Of a stretch of DNA of 64,000 nt, positions 17,745 through 25,942 are shown in pieces (the first letter of the stretch is position 1; every line of letters begins with the position of its first letter). Origin of the DNA: Vibrio quintilis (GTDB lineage Bacteria > Pseudomonadota > Gammaproteobacteria > Enterobacterales > Vibrionaceae); assembly GCF_024529975.1 (NCBI RefSeq), contig NZ_AP024897.1, positions 2,356,001-2,420,000 on the forward strand. The letters are read 5' to 3'. Under the pieces are notes generated by a model. It searched no databases. It was not told where the DNA came from and worked only from the letters and a program-made list of their open reading frames with translations. The position numbers were made by a program, and so were the translations under genes.

Positions 17745-19289
17745 CTATTGCGGTCCTGTTCCTGATTTCAGTCTGTCTGGCAGATCAGAAGCCCGGTCAA
17801 GATGATAGGAATACATTGAGATGTCACGGAATACGCTGTCACCACTGTCCGCACCTTTGGATGTACTGGTTCCGGAGTAAACATTAGTCGATTTACGGGC
17901 ATCAATCGCTCCGCCGTTATTCCAGTGCGGGCGTTGGACATCTTTATAATAATTCCCTTCAACCAGCGCTTCCGCACCGCTGTTTACATTGGTTGCGAAA
18001 TAGGTAATGCCTTTCCAGTAATTATTATACAGGTGTGCACGGGTTCCCTGCTTATCCAGTTTCGGATTACGGCCGCCGCCCTGATCAAAGAAGTTATGGT
18101 GGTAAGTGACCTGCGAATCATCCGCAAACATCACATAGCTATGATGATTATCACAGGAAGCCGTGTTATAGCCGTTAAAGTGGTTCCAGCTGAAGGTGAC
18201 ATTTTTCGAACTATTCATATCAACATAGCCATCACTGATCTGGCTAAAGCCCATATGATCAATCCAGAGATGCTTCACATTCTTCACCGAAATACCATCG
18301 GAAGCCTCAACAAGTCCCGGGTTAATATCCGTGATGGTGAAATTGCGGAAAATCACATTCGACTGCCCGTCAACATTAAAAGAGCCGCCCCGGACTGTTG
18401 ATTTTGGCCCCAGTCCGATAATGCTTTTGTTTGAAGCGACATTCAAACGCGTTTCGTTGCGATATTTCGTCACCGTATTATTATTTGACGAACCAAGCTC
18501 ACGACAGGACTGATTGCCGACAGGAACCCGGTAGGTATATTTACTCTTTCCGGAACATTTCACCTGACAGGCCTGCAGCGGACGGCTGGCGGTGCGGCAA
18601 TCCAGTGTTTTATCTGGAATCTGAATGATCAGCGGTTCAGATTTCTTCAGTGCCGATTTCAGATCACTACAGCTGTTGACTGTGACCGTCTGACCGCCTT
18701 TTCCTCCTGTTGTTCCCCCATCCTGACCCGCAAAACCATCCGCTTTATTGCTGCCCTGATTTCCGTTGCCGGAACCACCGGATGATCCGCCATCAACTGA
18801 CTCAAAACGGAACAGCTGATTGTCTTTATTAGTCAGTGTCGCCTGACGAATCTTAGCACCCGATTTGGTGCTCTGGTCCCACACATCCATCACCTTACCG
18901 CTGTGCTTTGAAATGATGGTGTAATAGCCATTTCCCCGATCATTCAGTTTCCATAGCTGATTGTCATTTCCCCTGAAATCATACTGAATGATATCAGCCC
19001 CGGAAGCCGTGCTGTGCGCTCTTACATCCAGTGCTTTCCCGCTGTGGGCCGCCCGGAGTGAATAATAGCCGTCACCTTCATACATCAGATCAAACTGCTG
19101 CCATTTGCCGCCGCCATAGCCCCATTGCTGAAGCCTGGCACCGTTATCTTTACTGCCTGCGGTCACATCAAATGCCCGCCCACTATGCTTTGAGTAGATG
19201 ACATACCGGCCTTCCGGCAAATCTGCTGCCCAGACCTGCCCGACAACAGCCAGCAATAAAATACCGGGAATTATTTTCTTTATAATCAT
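17745..19289 (-). CDS. Secreted pectate lyase (PL1-type) with N-terminal ricin B-type lectin domain
   Basis: A 514-residue protein: signal peptide (1-21, ends GQVWA), ricin-type carbohydrate-binding domain (about 24-165) with three repeats of the YxIxSKHSGKxxDV...NQLW type, a Gly/Ser/Asn linker (about 168-200), then a right-handed beta-helix pectate lyase domain. The lyase part shows VRGGSFNVDGQSNVIFRN, LWIDHMGFS with DGYVDMNSSKNVTFSWNHF, VTYHHNFFDQGGGRNPKL and AHLYNNYWKG, the standard PL1 landmarks. The enzyme should cleave polygalacturonate by beta-elimination outside the cell, and the lectin domain would hold it on plant or algal polysaccharide. It has its own terminator at 17675. Confidence 0.9.
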   Translation of the reverse strand: MIIKKIIPGILLLAVVGQVWAADLPEGRYVIYSKHSGRAFDVTAGSKDNGARLQQWGYGGGKWQQFDLMYEGDGYYSLRAAHSGKALDVRAHSTASGADIIQYDFRGNDNQLWKLNDRGNGYYTIISKHSGKVMDVWDQSTKSGAKIRQATLTNKDNQLFRFESVDGGSSGGSGNGNQGSNKADGFAGQDGGTTGGKGGQTVTVNSCSDLKSALKKSEPLIIQIPDKTLDCRTASRPLQACQVKCSGKSKYTYRVPVGNQSCRELGSSNNNTVTKYRNETRLNVASNKSIIGLGPKSTVRGGSFNVDGQSNVIFRNFTITDINPGLVEASDGISVKNVKHLWIDHMGFSQISDGYVDMNSSKNVTFSWNHFNGYNTASCDNHHSYVMFADDSQVTYHHNFFDQGGGRNPKLDKQGTRAHLYNNYWKGITYFATNVNSGAEALVEGNYYKDVQRPHWNNGGAIDARKSTNVYSGTSTSKGADSGDSVFRDISMYSYHLDRASDLPDRLKSGTGPQ

Positions 19290-19381
19290 CTCGTACCTCT
19301 TTTTATTGATTCACTCACCAACTGAGCAGACATCACGCTCATCCCCCTCACACAAGGACAAGGGCAATCACTCTTGTTATT

Positions 19382-19419
19382 TATACCCAACAACCTGAAG
19401 ATGCAGATTGTTGGGTATA
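19382..19419. repeat. Dispersed palindromic intergenic repeat, short copy
   Basis: tatacccaacaacctgaaga and gattgttgggtata form a compact inverted repeat of the family, upstream of the pectate lyase gene. The rest of the 475-bp gap to 19765 holds the regulatory sites listed separately. Confidence 0.8.
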
Positions 19420-19649
19420 CCTATAACTCAAAACGATCAAATTTATATTTAAGGTGTTTCACATCAGAATCGCTCTCTCAATTTGACTTTTCTGTATTGA
19501 ACAAACCTCTCAGAATGACATGATTTGACAATTGACAGATGAGTATCTGAGCCAGGCAGGCTCTGACATCAGAGGAAGCAGCCAAAACCTGTCACCACCG
19601 CGCTCCGCCTTCACCCCGACAGATGCTGTTGCATCACCTGCTGGTTTTG

Positions 19650-19664
19650 TTGCACAAACTGCAA
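19650..19664. promoter_or_regulatory. LysR-type regulator box (TTGCA-N5-TGCAA) upstream of the siderophore uptake operon
   Basis: ttgcacaaactgcaa is a T-N11-A type inverted repeat. An almost identical copy (ttgcagaaactgcaa, both followed by cg) lies at 24668-24682 directly upstream of the LysR gene and the metallo-hydrolase gene. Two matching sites in front of the only genes expected to be co-regulated support a regulator site. Confidence 0.6.
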
Positions 19665-19705
19665 CGCAACGTTCGGCAAAAAGAAATTTGAAAAACAAAT
19701 AGGAA

Positions 19706-19735
19706 GCATTATCATTTGCAATAATTTTGATTCAA
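19706..19735 (+). promoter_or_regulatory. Probable Fur box of the siderophore uptake operon
   Basis: gcattatcatttgcaataat contains TTATCATTTGCAAT, the right half of the usual vibrio Fur-box pattern. The same 14-mer is at 24729-24742 upstream of the metallo-hydrolase/TonB-receptor genes. Confidence 0.5.
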
Positions 19736-19764
19736 TCTCGTATTGACCCGGAGACTATCTGGCT

Positions 19765-20703
19765 ATGCTTTCTTTACGCTCGACTATCACCACCGGCATG
19801 ATTGCCCTGTGCTTTTCTTTCCCATCGCTGGCTTTGGCGGATGTGACACTGAAAACTAAATTTGGCCCGGTCAACGTCCCGGATCATCCTCAGCAAATTG
19901 TCACCCTGTACGAAGGTGCGCTGGATACCCTGACCGCGATTGATGTCAAAGTCGCCGGCAGTATTACAACCCGTGGCGGCGACGGCGTGGCTGACTATAT
20001 TGCTGCCAGAGCGGGCAATGTTGCCATCGTTGCGACCGGGCGTGAAACCAACATAGAAGCTGTCCTTGCCCGCAGACCGGATGTGATCATGGCACCTTAT
20101 TATCTGCCTGAAGCGCAATATAAAATTCTGTCAAAAATTGCCCCGACTATCGTTCCGGACTTTGACCGGACCCAGCCTGATTTGTGGGAAAAAGAAGCCC
20201 GGTTTTATGCCTCAGCTGTGGGTAAAACCACGCAGATTGAACAGGTGCTGAGTCAGATTCATCAGCAGGAAATACAGCTCAGAACCGTGATTGAAGCGGC
20301 CATCCCGGCTGATCAGCGCGACACAGTAATCGCCCGGTGGATGCCTCAGGGGCCAATTATCATGGCAGATTACCTGTTTGCCGGCAGCCTGCTCAAAGCA
20401 GTGGGTTTAAACCCGACAGATGCCGGATTGTTGAAAAACGGCCGCCCTCATTCCAGTCCGCTCAGTCTTGAAAACCTGTCTGCAATTGATGCCGATCACC
20501 TGTTTCTGGTGACCTTGAACAAAGATGGCAAAGACGCGCTGGAAGCCGCAAAGTCTTCTGCGGCATTCTCACGTTTAAATGTAGTCAAAAACAATCAGGT
20601 GACGCTGGCTGACGGTCAGGTCTGGAGCAGTGCCACCGGCCCGGTGGCTGCGCAGGTCATCCTTGGTGATATCAAAGCCGCTGTTGCCGGTGAAGCGGAC
20701 TGA
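19765..20703 (+). CDS. Ferric-siderophore ABC transporter, periplasmic binding protein (FecB-like)
   Basis: A 312-residue protein with a signal peptide (MLSLRSTITTGMIALCFSFPSLALA). It has the class III (FecB/FhuD/BtuF) binding-protein pattern: QQIVTLYEGALDTLTAIDVKVAG, RRPDVIMAPYY, KIAPTIVPDF, a long central helix (about 140-180) and DADHLFLVTLNKDG. No lipobox cysteine is present, so it is likely free in the periplasm. Its stop overlaps the start of the next gene (TGATG), giving an operon of binding protein, two permeases and ATPase. A Fur-like site and a LysR-type box lie upstream. Confidence 0.88.
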   Translation: MLSLRSTITTGMIALCFSFPSLALADVTLKTKFGPVNVPDHPQQIVTLYEGALDTLTAIDVKVAGSITTRGGDGVADYIAARAGNVAIVATGRETNIEAVLARRPDVIMAPYYLPEAQYKILSKIAPTIVPDFDRTQPDLWEKEARFYASAVGKTTQIEQVLSQIHQQEIQLRTVIEAAIPADQRDTVIARWMPQGPIIMADYLFAGSLLKAVGLNPTDAGLLKNGRPHSSPLSLENLSAIDADHLFLVTLNKDGKDALEAAKSSAAFSRLNVVKNNQVTLADGQVWSSATGPVAAQVILGDIKAAVAGEAD

Positions 20704-21773
20704 TGCCTGAATGTCCCGTCAATCACGTCGTCAGTGAGCAGCAAAGTTGCAGACAAAGCCTGTGGCAACAGGCACCGGCACAACGGCCGGTCAGCATCTG
20801 TTTTTTACTGGCCGCACTGGTCTGCGGCCTGTTTGTCTGTCTGTCACTGCTGATTGGTGCCGGTGACGTCACGATGCAACACGCCTGGCAGGCAATGCTC
20901 GGCCACGGTAGTGACGAAGCTCAGTTTGTTTTGATGCAGCTGCGGCTGCCCAGAACACTGACGGGCATCTATGTGGGGATCGCACTGGGAATTTCCGGCG
21001 CACTGATGCAGGCGCTGGCAAGAAACCCGCTGGCAGAACCCGGCCTGCTCGGTGTCAGTGCCGGTGCCTCTTTTGCAATCGCAATCGCACTGATCTGCGG
21101 AGCCAGCGTTGCAACACTCACCGCCGGTGTCGCTCAGTTGGGTGCGCTGGCCGGGTGCTTTTTTGTCATGGCAGCCGCCCGCATGCAGGGGCAATTTAAA
21201 GATCCGGTGCGTTTGGTGCTTGCCGGGGCCGCGCTCTCAGGTCTGCTGACCGCGCTGACATCCATTCTACTGCTGTTTGATCAGCGTGCCGCTGATGAAA
21301 TCCGCTTCTGGGTGACCGGCAGCATTGCAGGACGCTCTTCAGAGAATCTGATGCTGGTGCTTCCTTATGGCCTGATTGCACTGGCAATCACGGTTTATGT
21401 TTCACGGCCACTGGCTGCCATGGCTTTGGGAGAAAAAGTCGCACAGGGTCTCGGCCACCGGCCGAAAGTCATCCGTTTCTGGATTGTGCTCGCTGTTGCT
21501 TTGCTGGTTGGCTCGGCCACCGCGGTGGCAGGCCCGCTGGTGTTTATCGGGCTGGTGGTGCCTTTTCTGGCCCGGGCAATTGTCGGAGCGGATATCCGGC
21601 GGACATTACTGCTTTGCCTGCCCACAGGACCAGCCCTGCTGTTGTGTGCCGACATTTTTACCCGACTGATCGCCCGTCCGGCAGAAATGCCGCTCGGTGT
21701 CCTGACAGCCATTGTCGGTGCGCCGGTATTGCTGCTTATCGTCCGGGCCAAACGTTTACCCACCTTGTCTTAA
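20703..21773 (+). CDS. Ferric-siderophore ABC transporter permease (FecC-like)
   Basis: A 356-residue FecCD-family permease with about ten membrane helices. Characteristic segments are LRLPRTLTGIYVGIALGISGALMQALARNPLAEPGLLGVSAGA, the WVTGSIAGRS loop, and GPLVFIGLVVPFLARAIVGADIRRTLLLC with PAEMPLGVLTAIVGAPVLLLIV at the end. It pairs with the following permease to form the inner-membrane channel. The start codon overlaps the stop of the binding protein. Confidence 0.9.
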   Translation: MPECPVNHVVSEQQSCRQSLWQQAPAQRPVSICFLLAALVCGLFVCLSLLIGAGDVTMQHAWQAMLGHGSDEAQFVLMQLRLPRTLTGIYVGIALGISGALMQALARNPLAEPGLLGVSAGASFAIAIALICGASVATLTAGVAQLGALAGCFFVMAAARMQGQFKDPVRLVLAGAALSGLLTALTSILLLFDQRAADEIRFWVTGSIAGRSSENLMLVLPYGLIALAITVYVSRPLAAMALGEKVAQGLGHRPKVIRFWIVLAVALLVGSATAVAGPLVFIGLVVPFLARAIVGADIRRTLLLCLPTGPALLLCADIFTRLIARPAEMPLGVLTAIVGAPVLLLIVRAKRLPTLS

Positions 21774-21791
21774 TCAGAAGCGAATTTCATC

Positions 21792-22847
21792 ATGGCATCT
21801 TCCCCGACAGCGACTGAACCCACCCTCTTACGTATTGGTACACGCGATGTTAATGTCGTCACCGAACGGGCTGCGGTCAGCCGGAATCTGCTGCTGTGCC
21901 TGCTGCTGGCAGCCTGTTGTATTTTATCGCTTTCCACCGGCACCATGTATGTTTCCCCCGCGGTTGTCGTGGAAACCCTGATGGGCGGAGGGGATGCGAT
22001 GACCCGGCTGCTGATTTTTGACCTGCGCCTGCACCGGATTCTTGCCGGGCTATACACTGGCGCCGCCTTCTCTCTTGCCGGGTGTTTAATGCAGAGTGTG
22101 GCAAGAAACCGCCTGGCGACACCGGGAATCATTGGCCTGGATAATGCAGCAATGGCTTTTGCCGTTGCCTCCGTCACGGGTGTGGGATTCGGTCTGGCAC
22201 CGTCAACGATGGCGCTGACCGGTGCAGCAACCGCCACTGCACTGGCATTTGCTGTCGGCGGAGGCAGCGGCACCCATGGTTACCGGTTTATTGTCGCCGG
22301 AATGGCGATTGGTGCCGTCTCAGGTGCCGTGTCACAGCTTCTGCTGTCTCAGGTTCATATTGATACAGCCAATGCGGCCTACCCCTGGACCGTCGGCAGC
22401 CTGTCCGGCAGACCGGCGGAACAGGTGCCACTGACCGGCATCATCACAGCCGCAGGCCTGCTGTTGAGTATCGTGCTGACCCGCTATTTCCGGCTGATGA
22501 CCTTTTCGGATGCCGTCATCACCACGCTGGGCCATACGCCAGGCCGGATACGGCTGATGGCGGTGCTCATTGCGGTCACACTGACCGGATTTGCCGTAGC
22601 GCTTGCCGGTCCTGTTGGCATGGTTGCACTGGCCGGGCCGGAAATAGCCCGTTCACTGGCCAGACACAAAGGTCTGCCGGTTGTCTCTGCCGCACTTTGC
22701 GGCGCAATTCTGATGGTCCTGGCCGATCTGGCCGGAAGAACCCTGCTTTCCCCGATTGAACTTCCCGTCGGTATCGTGACGGCAGTCACCGGCGGCCCTT
22801 ACCTGATTTGGATCCTGATTCGTCAACCTCAGCGGAGCACTTTATGA
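21792..22847 (+). CDS. Ferric-siderophore ABC transporter permease (FecD-like)
   Basis: A 351-residue second FecCD-family permease: LRLHRILAGLYTGAAFSLAGCLMQSVARNRLATPGIIGLDN, WTVGSLSGRP, GPVGMVALAGPEIARSLARHKGLP, and SPIELPVGIVTAVTGGPYLIWIL. It is heterodimeric with the FecC-like subunit. The stop codon overlaps the ATPase start (ATGA). Confidence 0.9.
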   Translation: MASSPTATEPTLLRIGTRDVNVVTERAAVSRNLLLCLLLAACCILSLSTGTMYVSPAVVVETLMGGGDAMTRLLIFDLRLHRILAGLYTGAAFSLAGCLMQSVARNRLATPGIIGLDNAAMAFAVASVTGVGFGLAPSTMALTGAATATALAFAVGGGSGTHGYRFIVAGMAIGAVSGAVSQLLLSQVHIDTANAAYPWTVGSLSGRPAEQVPLTGIITAAGLLLSIVLTRYFRLMTFSDAVITTLGHTPGRIRLMAVLIAVTLTGFAVALAGPVGMVALAGPEIARSLARHKGLPVVSAALCGAILMVLADLAGRTLLSPIELPVGIVTAVTGGPYLIWILIRQPQRSTL

Positions 22848-23680
22848 ATATGCTGCACTCCTCAGAACTTTCCACCCGGCATCTGCAACTGACTCACGGC
22901 ACCCGTGCGATCGTGCATGACCTGAGCGTCAGTTTTCCGCAGGGAAAAGTCACCGCGATTGTCGGCCCGAACGGTTGTGGAAAATCGACCCTGCTGAACG
23001 GACTGGCCAGAGTACATCCTCCGGCAAGTGGGTCTGTGTATATCGACGGAAAAGATATTTATTCGATCCCCTCCGGTAAAGTGGCACTGAAGCTGGCCCT
23101 GTTGCCGCAGGAAACACTGGCACCGGATGGCATTACCGTACGGGAACTGGTTCGTTTTGGCCGCCATCCGCATCAGGGATTACTGCGGCAGTGGCACAGT
23201 GATGACAATACAGTCATCAGCCAGGCGCTTGCAGCAGCAAATCTGCAGGACTTATCCGATCGCCTGCTCGATACTCTGTCCGGCGGACAACGTCAGCGCG
23301 CCTGGATCGCTATGTGTATCGCCCAGGAAACGCCGTTACTGTTACTTGATGAACCGACCTCCGCACTGGACTTAGGACATCAGATTGAGGTGTTTGAGCT
23401 AATCCGTACACTGGCGGCACAGGGAAAAAGTATCGTGATGGTGGTACATGATATTGCTATGGCGGCCCGCTATGCCGACCATTTAATTGCGATGAAAGAC
23501 GGGCGGATTATCGCCACGGGTAGTCCGGAGCAGGTCATTACCGGCCCGCTGCTGAAATCCCTTTACGGGATTGACTGTGAACTGCTCACCGATCCGGGCA
23601 CCGGCACCCCGGTGCTGGTGAATATCCAGCGCAATCATTCCGCAGCCGGGCACGGGCTGTCTGATCAACCTGCAGCTTAA
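22844..23680 (+). CDS. Ferric-siderophore ABC transporter ATP-binding protein (FecE/FepC-like)
   Basis: A 278-residue ATPase with Walker A GPNGCGKST, Q-loop LLPQETLAPDGITV, RFGRHPHQG (typical of the FepC/FecE group), signature LSGGQRQRAW, Walker B LLLLDEPTSALDL and switch VVHDIAMAAR. ATG 22844 overlaps the preceding stop and is preceded by GGAG, so I prefer it over an in-frame upstream start at 22808. It ends 15 bp before the convergent LysR gene. Confidence 0.9.
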   Translation: MNMLHSSELSTRHLQLTHGTRAIVHDLSVSFPQGKVTAIVGPNGCGKSTLLNGLARVHPPASGSVYIDGKDIYSIPSGKVALKLALLPQETLAPDGITVRELVRFGRHPHQGLLRQWHSDDNTVISQALAAANLQDLSDRLLDTLSGGQRQRAWIAMCIAQETPLLLLDEPTSALDLGHQIEVFELIRTLAAQGKSIVMVVHDIAMAARYADHLIAMKDGRIIATGSPEQVITGPLLKSLYGIDCELLTDPGTGTPVLVNIQRNHSAAGHGLSDQPAA

Positions 23681-23694
23681 TCTGTCGCTTCTGT

Positions 23695-24639
23695 TTAGTC
23701 TGTCGCTTCTGCAATGGTAAGCGGCTCCCTGCCGGGTTTTGCAAGCACAATCGCAGCAGAAGCCTGACGCATGTGCTGTAAAAATGCCTGAATCCGTCTT
23801 GGCAGCTGGCCGTAAGGATAAATCAGATACAACGGCAGACGCGGCAATGTCCAGCGCGGCAACACCCGGATTAAATCTCCGGGATGATGACGCTCTCTGC
23901 GGTGCACCATATAATCCGGCAGAATACCGATGCCATGCCCGGAAACAATCGCTTCCATCTGCATGCCGATCTGATCCGATAAAATCCGCGAACCGGGTAA
24001 TTTGACGATTTGCGAGCCCTTCTGCGGATGAGACAGCTTGAGTTCGCCATCCGTGTGATACAGGCGGTGCAGATTCACCCACGGCTGATGTTCCAGGGCG
24101 GCAACATTGTCCGGTATCCCCAGCCGCCGCTGAAACCGCTCTGAAGCATACAGGCCACAGGACAGATAACCGGCCAGTTCCGCTTTCATCCCAAAATCGC
24201 TGACGGCTCCCAGCCAGATCATCACATCCGACTGACAATTTTGATCAAGCACCGATGCCGTATGCAGCTGAAAACTCACCTCCGGATGCTGCTCTGCAAA
24301 AGTCAGCATTTCTCCGGGAAACCATGAGCGGGCAAAGCTGGAATAAACGGTGACATCAATTTCACCACTGACCGAATCCTGCAAATGTTCCAGCACCTTG
24401 CGGCTCTGTCTGGCGGTTTCCAACAGCTTACGGGCAAAGGGATAAAAGGCTTTTCCGGCATCATTGGCCTGCATCTTATTTGAATGGCGTAACAGCAAAG
24501 GCTGCCCGAGCACACTCTCCAGATGAGACACCCGGCGGCTCAGTGTTGATTTCGACACACTCAGCCGTCTGGCGCTTTCCGTCAGGTTTTCTGTCTCCAT
24601 CACCATGACAAAGCTTTGAATATCATTTAAATCATACAT
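23695..24639 (-). CDS. LysR-family transcriptional regulator of the siderophore locus
   Basis: A 314-residue LysR-type regulator: N-terminal winged helix-turn-helix (about 4-62, NLTESARRLSVSKSTLSRRVSHLE) and an effector-binding domain. It is convergent with the uptake operon and divergent from the metallo-hydrolase/TonB-receptor genes. The shared TTGCA-N5-TGCAA boxes at 19650 and 24668 make it the likely regulator of both arms, probably in addition to Fur. The inducer could be a ferric siderophore or its breakdown product; this is inference. Confidence 0.88.
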   Translation of the reverse strand: MYDLNDIQSFVMVMETENLTESARRLSVSKSTLSRRVSHLESVLGQPLLLRHSNKMQANDAGKAFYPFARKLLETARQSRKVLEHLQDSVSGEIDVTVYSSFARSWFPGEMLTFAEQHPEVSFQLHTASVLDQNCQSDVMIWLGAVSDFGMKAELAGYLSCGLYASERFQRRLGIPDNVAALEHQPWVNLHRLYHTDGELKLSHPQKGSQIVKLPGSRILSDQIGMQMEAIVSGHGIGILPDYMVHRRERHHPGDLIRVLPRWTLPRLPLYLIYPYGQLPRRIQAFLQHMRQASAAIVLAKPGREPLTIAEATD

Positions 24640-24667
24640 GCTTGTTTTTACTCACTCCGCACAGGTA

Positions 24668-24682
24668 TTGCAGAAACTGCAA
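24668..24682. promoter_or_regulatory. LysR-type regulator box in the lysR/metallo-hydrolase divergent promoter
   Basis: ttgcagaaactgcaa matches the T-N11-A pattern and differs from the 19650 copy only in one spacer base. It starts 28 bp upstream of the LysR start codon, as expected for an autoregulating LysR protein. Confidence 0.6.
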
Positions 24683-24710
24683 CGGCATGTTGCAGGTAAT
24701 TCACCGGAAA

Positions 24711-24747
24711 ATGATGATAATAATAAACGTTATCATTTGCAATTATT
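24711..24747 (+). promoter_or_regulatory. Probable Fur box of the metallo-hydrolase/TonB-receptor unit
   Basis: atgatgataataataaacgt followed by tatcatttgcaattatt has GATAAT and TTATCATTTGCAAT halves facing each other. It resembles the 19706 site and is 13 bp upstream of the ATG at 24760, so binding would block the promoter or translation start region. Confidence 0.55.
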
Positions 24748-24759
24748 TAGGCTGTGAAT

Positions 24760-25845
24760 ATGTTGAACCCTCGCTTTATGTCTGCACGCCACAAAACGGC
24801 GCTGCTGTTAACCTCACTGCTGGCCCTGACTGCCTGTGCTCCGGCAACCAGCTCATCACCGGCTTCAGCACCATTTTCAAAGCCATCTTCATCACCGGCA
24901 GCACTGGTGAAACAGGGGCTGGAAGCCGGAAAAAAATATCCGGGACTGGGTAATATCTGTGATCTGAAAAAGCCGCTGATCTTTGCCGGCCGGCACAAAA
25001 ACAAGAAAAAACGTACCCTGACGGCCGCAGAGCGTCAGCGCCGCTCGGCGGCATCAGTCGCAGAACCGACACAGGTGTTTGACAACCTGTATTTTGTCGG
25101 CAACAAACGGGTTGCCAGCTGGGCGGTGAAAACCTCTGAAGGGTTGATTCTGATTGATGCGATGAACAATAACAGACAGGCCGAAAACATCATTGTCGCC
25201 GGGCTGAAAAAACTGGGGCTTGATCCCGCAGACGTCAAATATCTGATCGTGACGCATGCACATGGTGATCACTACGGCGGGCAGGACTATCTGGTGAAAC
25301 ACTTTCACACCCGCGTGGTGATGAGTGAAAGAGACTGGCTGATGCTGGAAAGGGCTGAAGAACTGATTGCCAACCCTCGCTGGGGGAAAGCACCTGCCCG
25401 CGATATTGCAGTCAGTGATGGCGATGTCCTGACACTGGGTGACACTCGTATCGGCCTGTATGTCACCCCCGGACACACCATGGGCACCCTCTCCCTGTTG
25501 ATTCCGCTGAAAGACGGTAGCGACACTCACATGGCGGCATTATGGGGTGGCACCGGGCTGAACTTTGGCCCGGATGAAACCCGCATCCGCCTGTATGCGG
25601 ATTCTGCCCGGCGCTTTCGTGACATCGCCAAAGAAAATTCTGTCGATGTATTTCTGTCAAATCATCCGCGACGAGACAACGCCCTGGAACGGATTGCCCG
25701 GCTGAAAACCCGTCAGGCCGGTGAACCCCATCCGTTTACCGACCCCGGCGCGCTGAAGGCATTTGACCTGCTGCATGACTGTAGTCTGGCGCAGGCTGAA
25801 CAGCTTCATCTGCGACAAACCGCCGCAAAGAAAGCAACAAACTGA
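24760..25845 (+). CDS. Lipoprotein metallo-hydrolase, metallo-beta-lactamase fold (B3-like metal site)
   Basis: A 361-residue protein with a lipobox (LTAC, C26), so it is membrane-anchored. The MBL fold shows H166-A-H168-G-D170-H171, a downstream TPGHTMGT histidine and a LSNHPRRD histidine, the ligand layout of subclass B3 metallo-beta-lactamases. It is the first gene before the TonB receptor (98 bp) and has a Fur-like box. Its substrate is unknown: a beta-lactam is possible, but the location suggests hydrolysis of an imported or bound siderophore. ATG 24760 lies 10 nt after TTAGG. Confidence 0.85.
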   Translation: MLNPRFMSARHKTALLLTSLLALTACAPATSSSPASAPFSKPSSSPAALVKQGLEAGKKYPGLGNICDLKKPLIFAGRHKNKKKRTLTAAERQRRSAASVAEPTQVFDNLYFVGNKRVASWAVKTSEGLILIDAMNNNRQAENIIVAGLKKLGLDPADVKYLIVTHAHGDHYGGQDYLVKHFHTRVVMSERDWLMLERAEELIANPRWGKAPARDIAVSDGDVLTLGDTRIGLYVTPGHTMGTLSLLIPLKDGSDTHMAALWGGTGLNFGPDETRIRLYADSARRFRDIAKENSVDVFLSNHPRRDNALERIARLKTRQAGEPHPFTDPGALKAFDLLHDCSLAQAEQLHLRQTAAKKATN

Positions 25846-25942
25846 TTTCCCGCCATCCCGGAGCCGGATGTTCCGGGATGCCGGTTATTTCACAAACGAT
25901 TGATTTAAAACCTATCTGTTCCAAACGGGAGATGATTCAACT

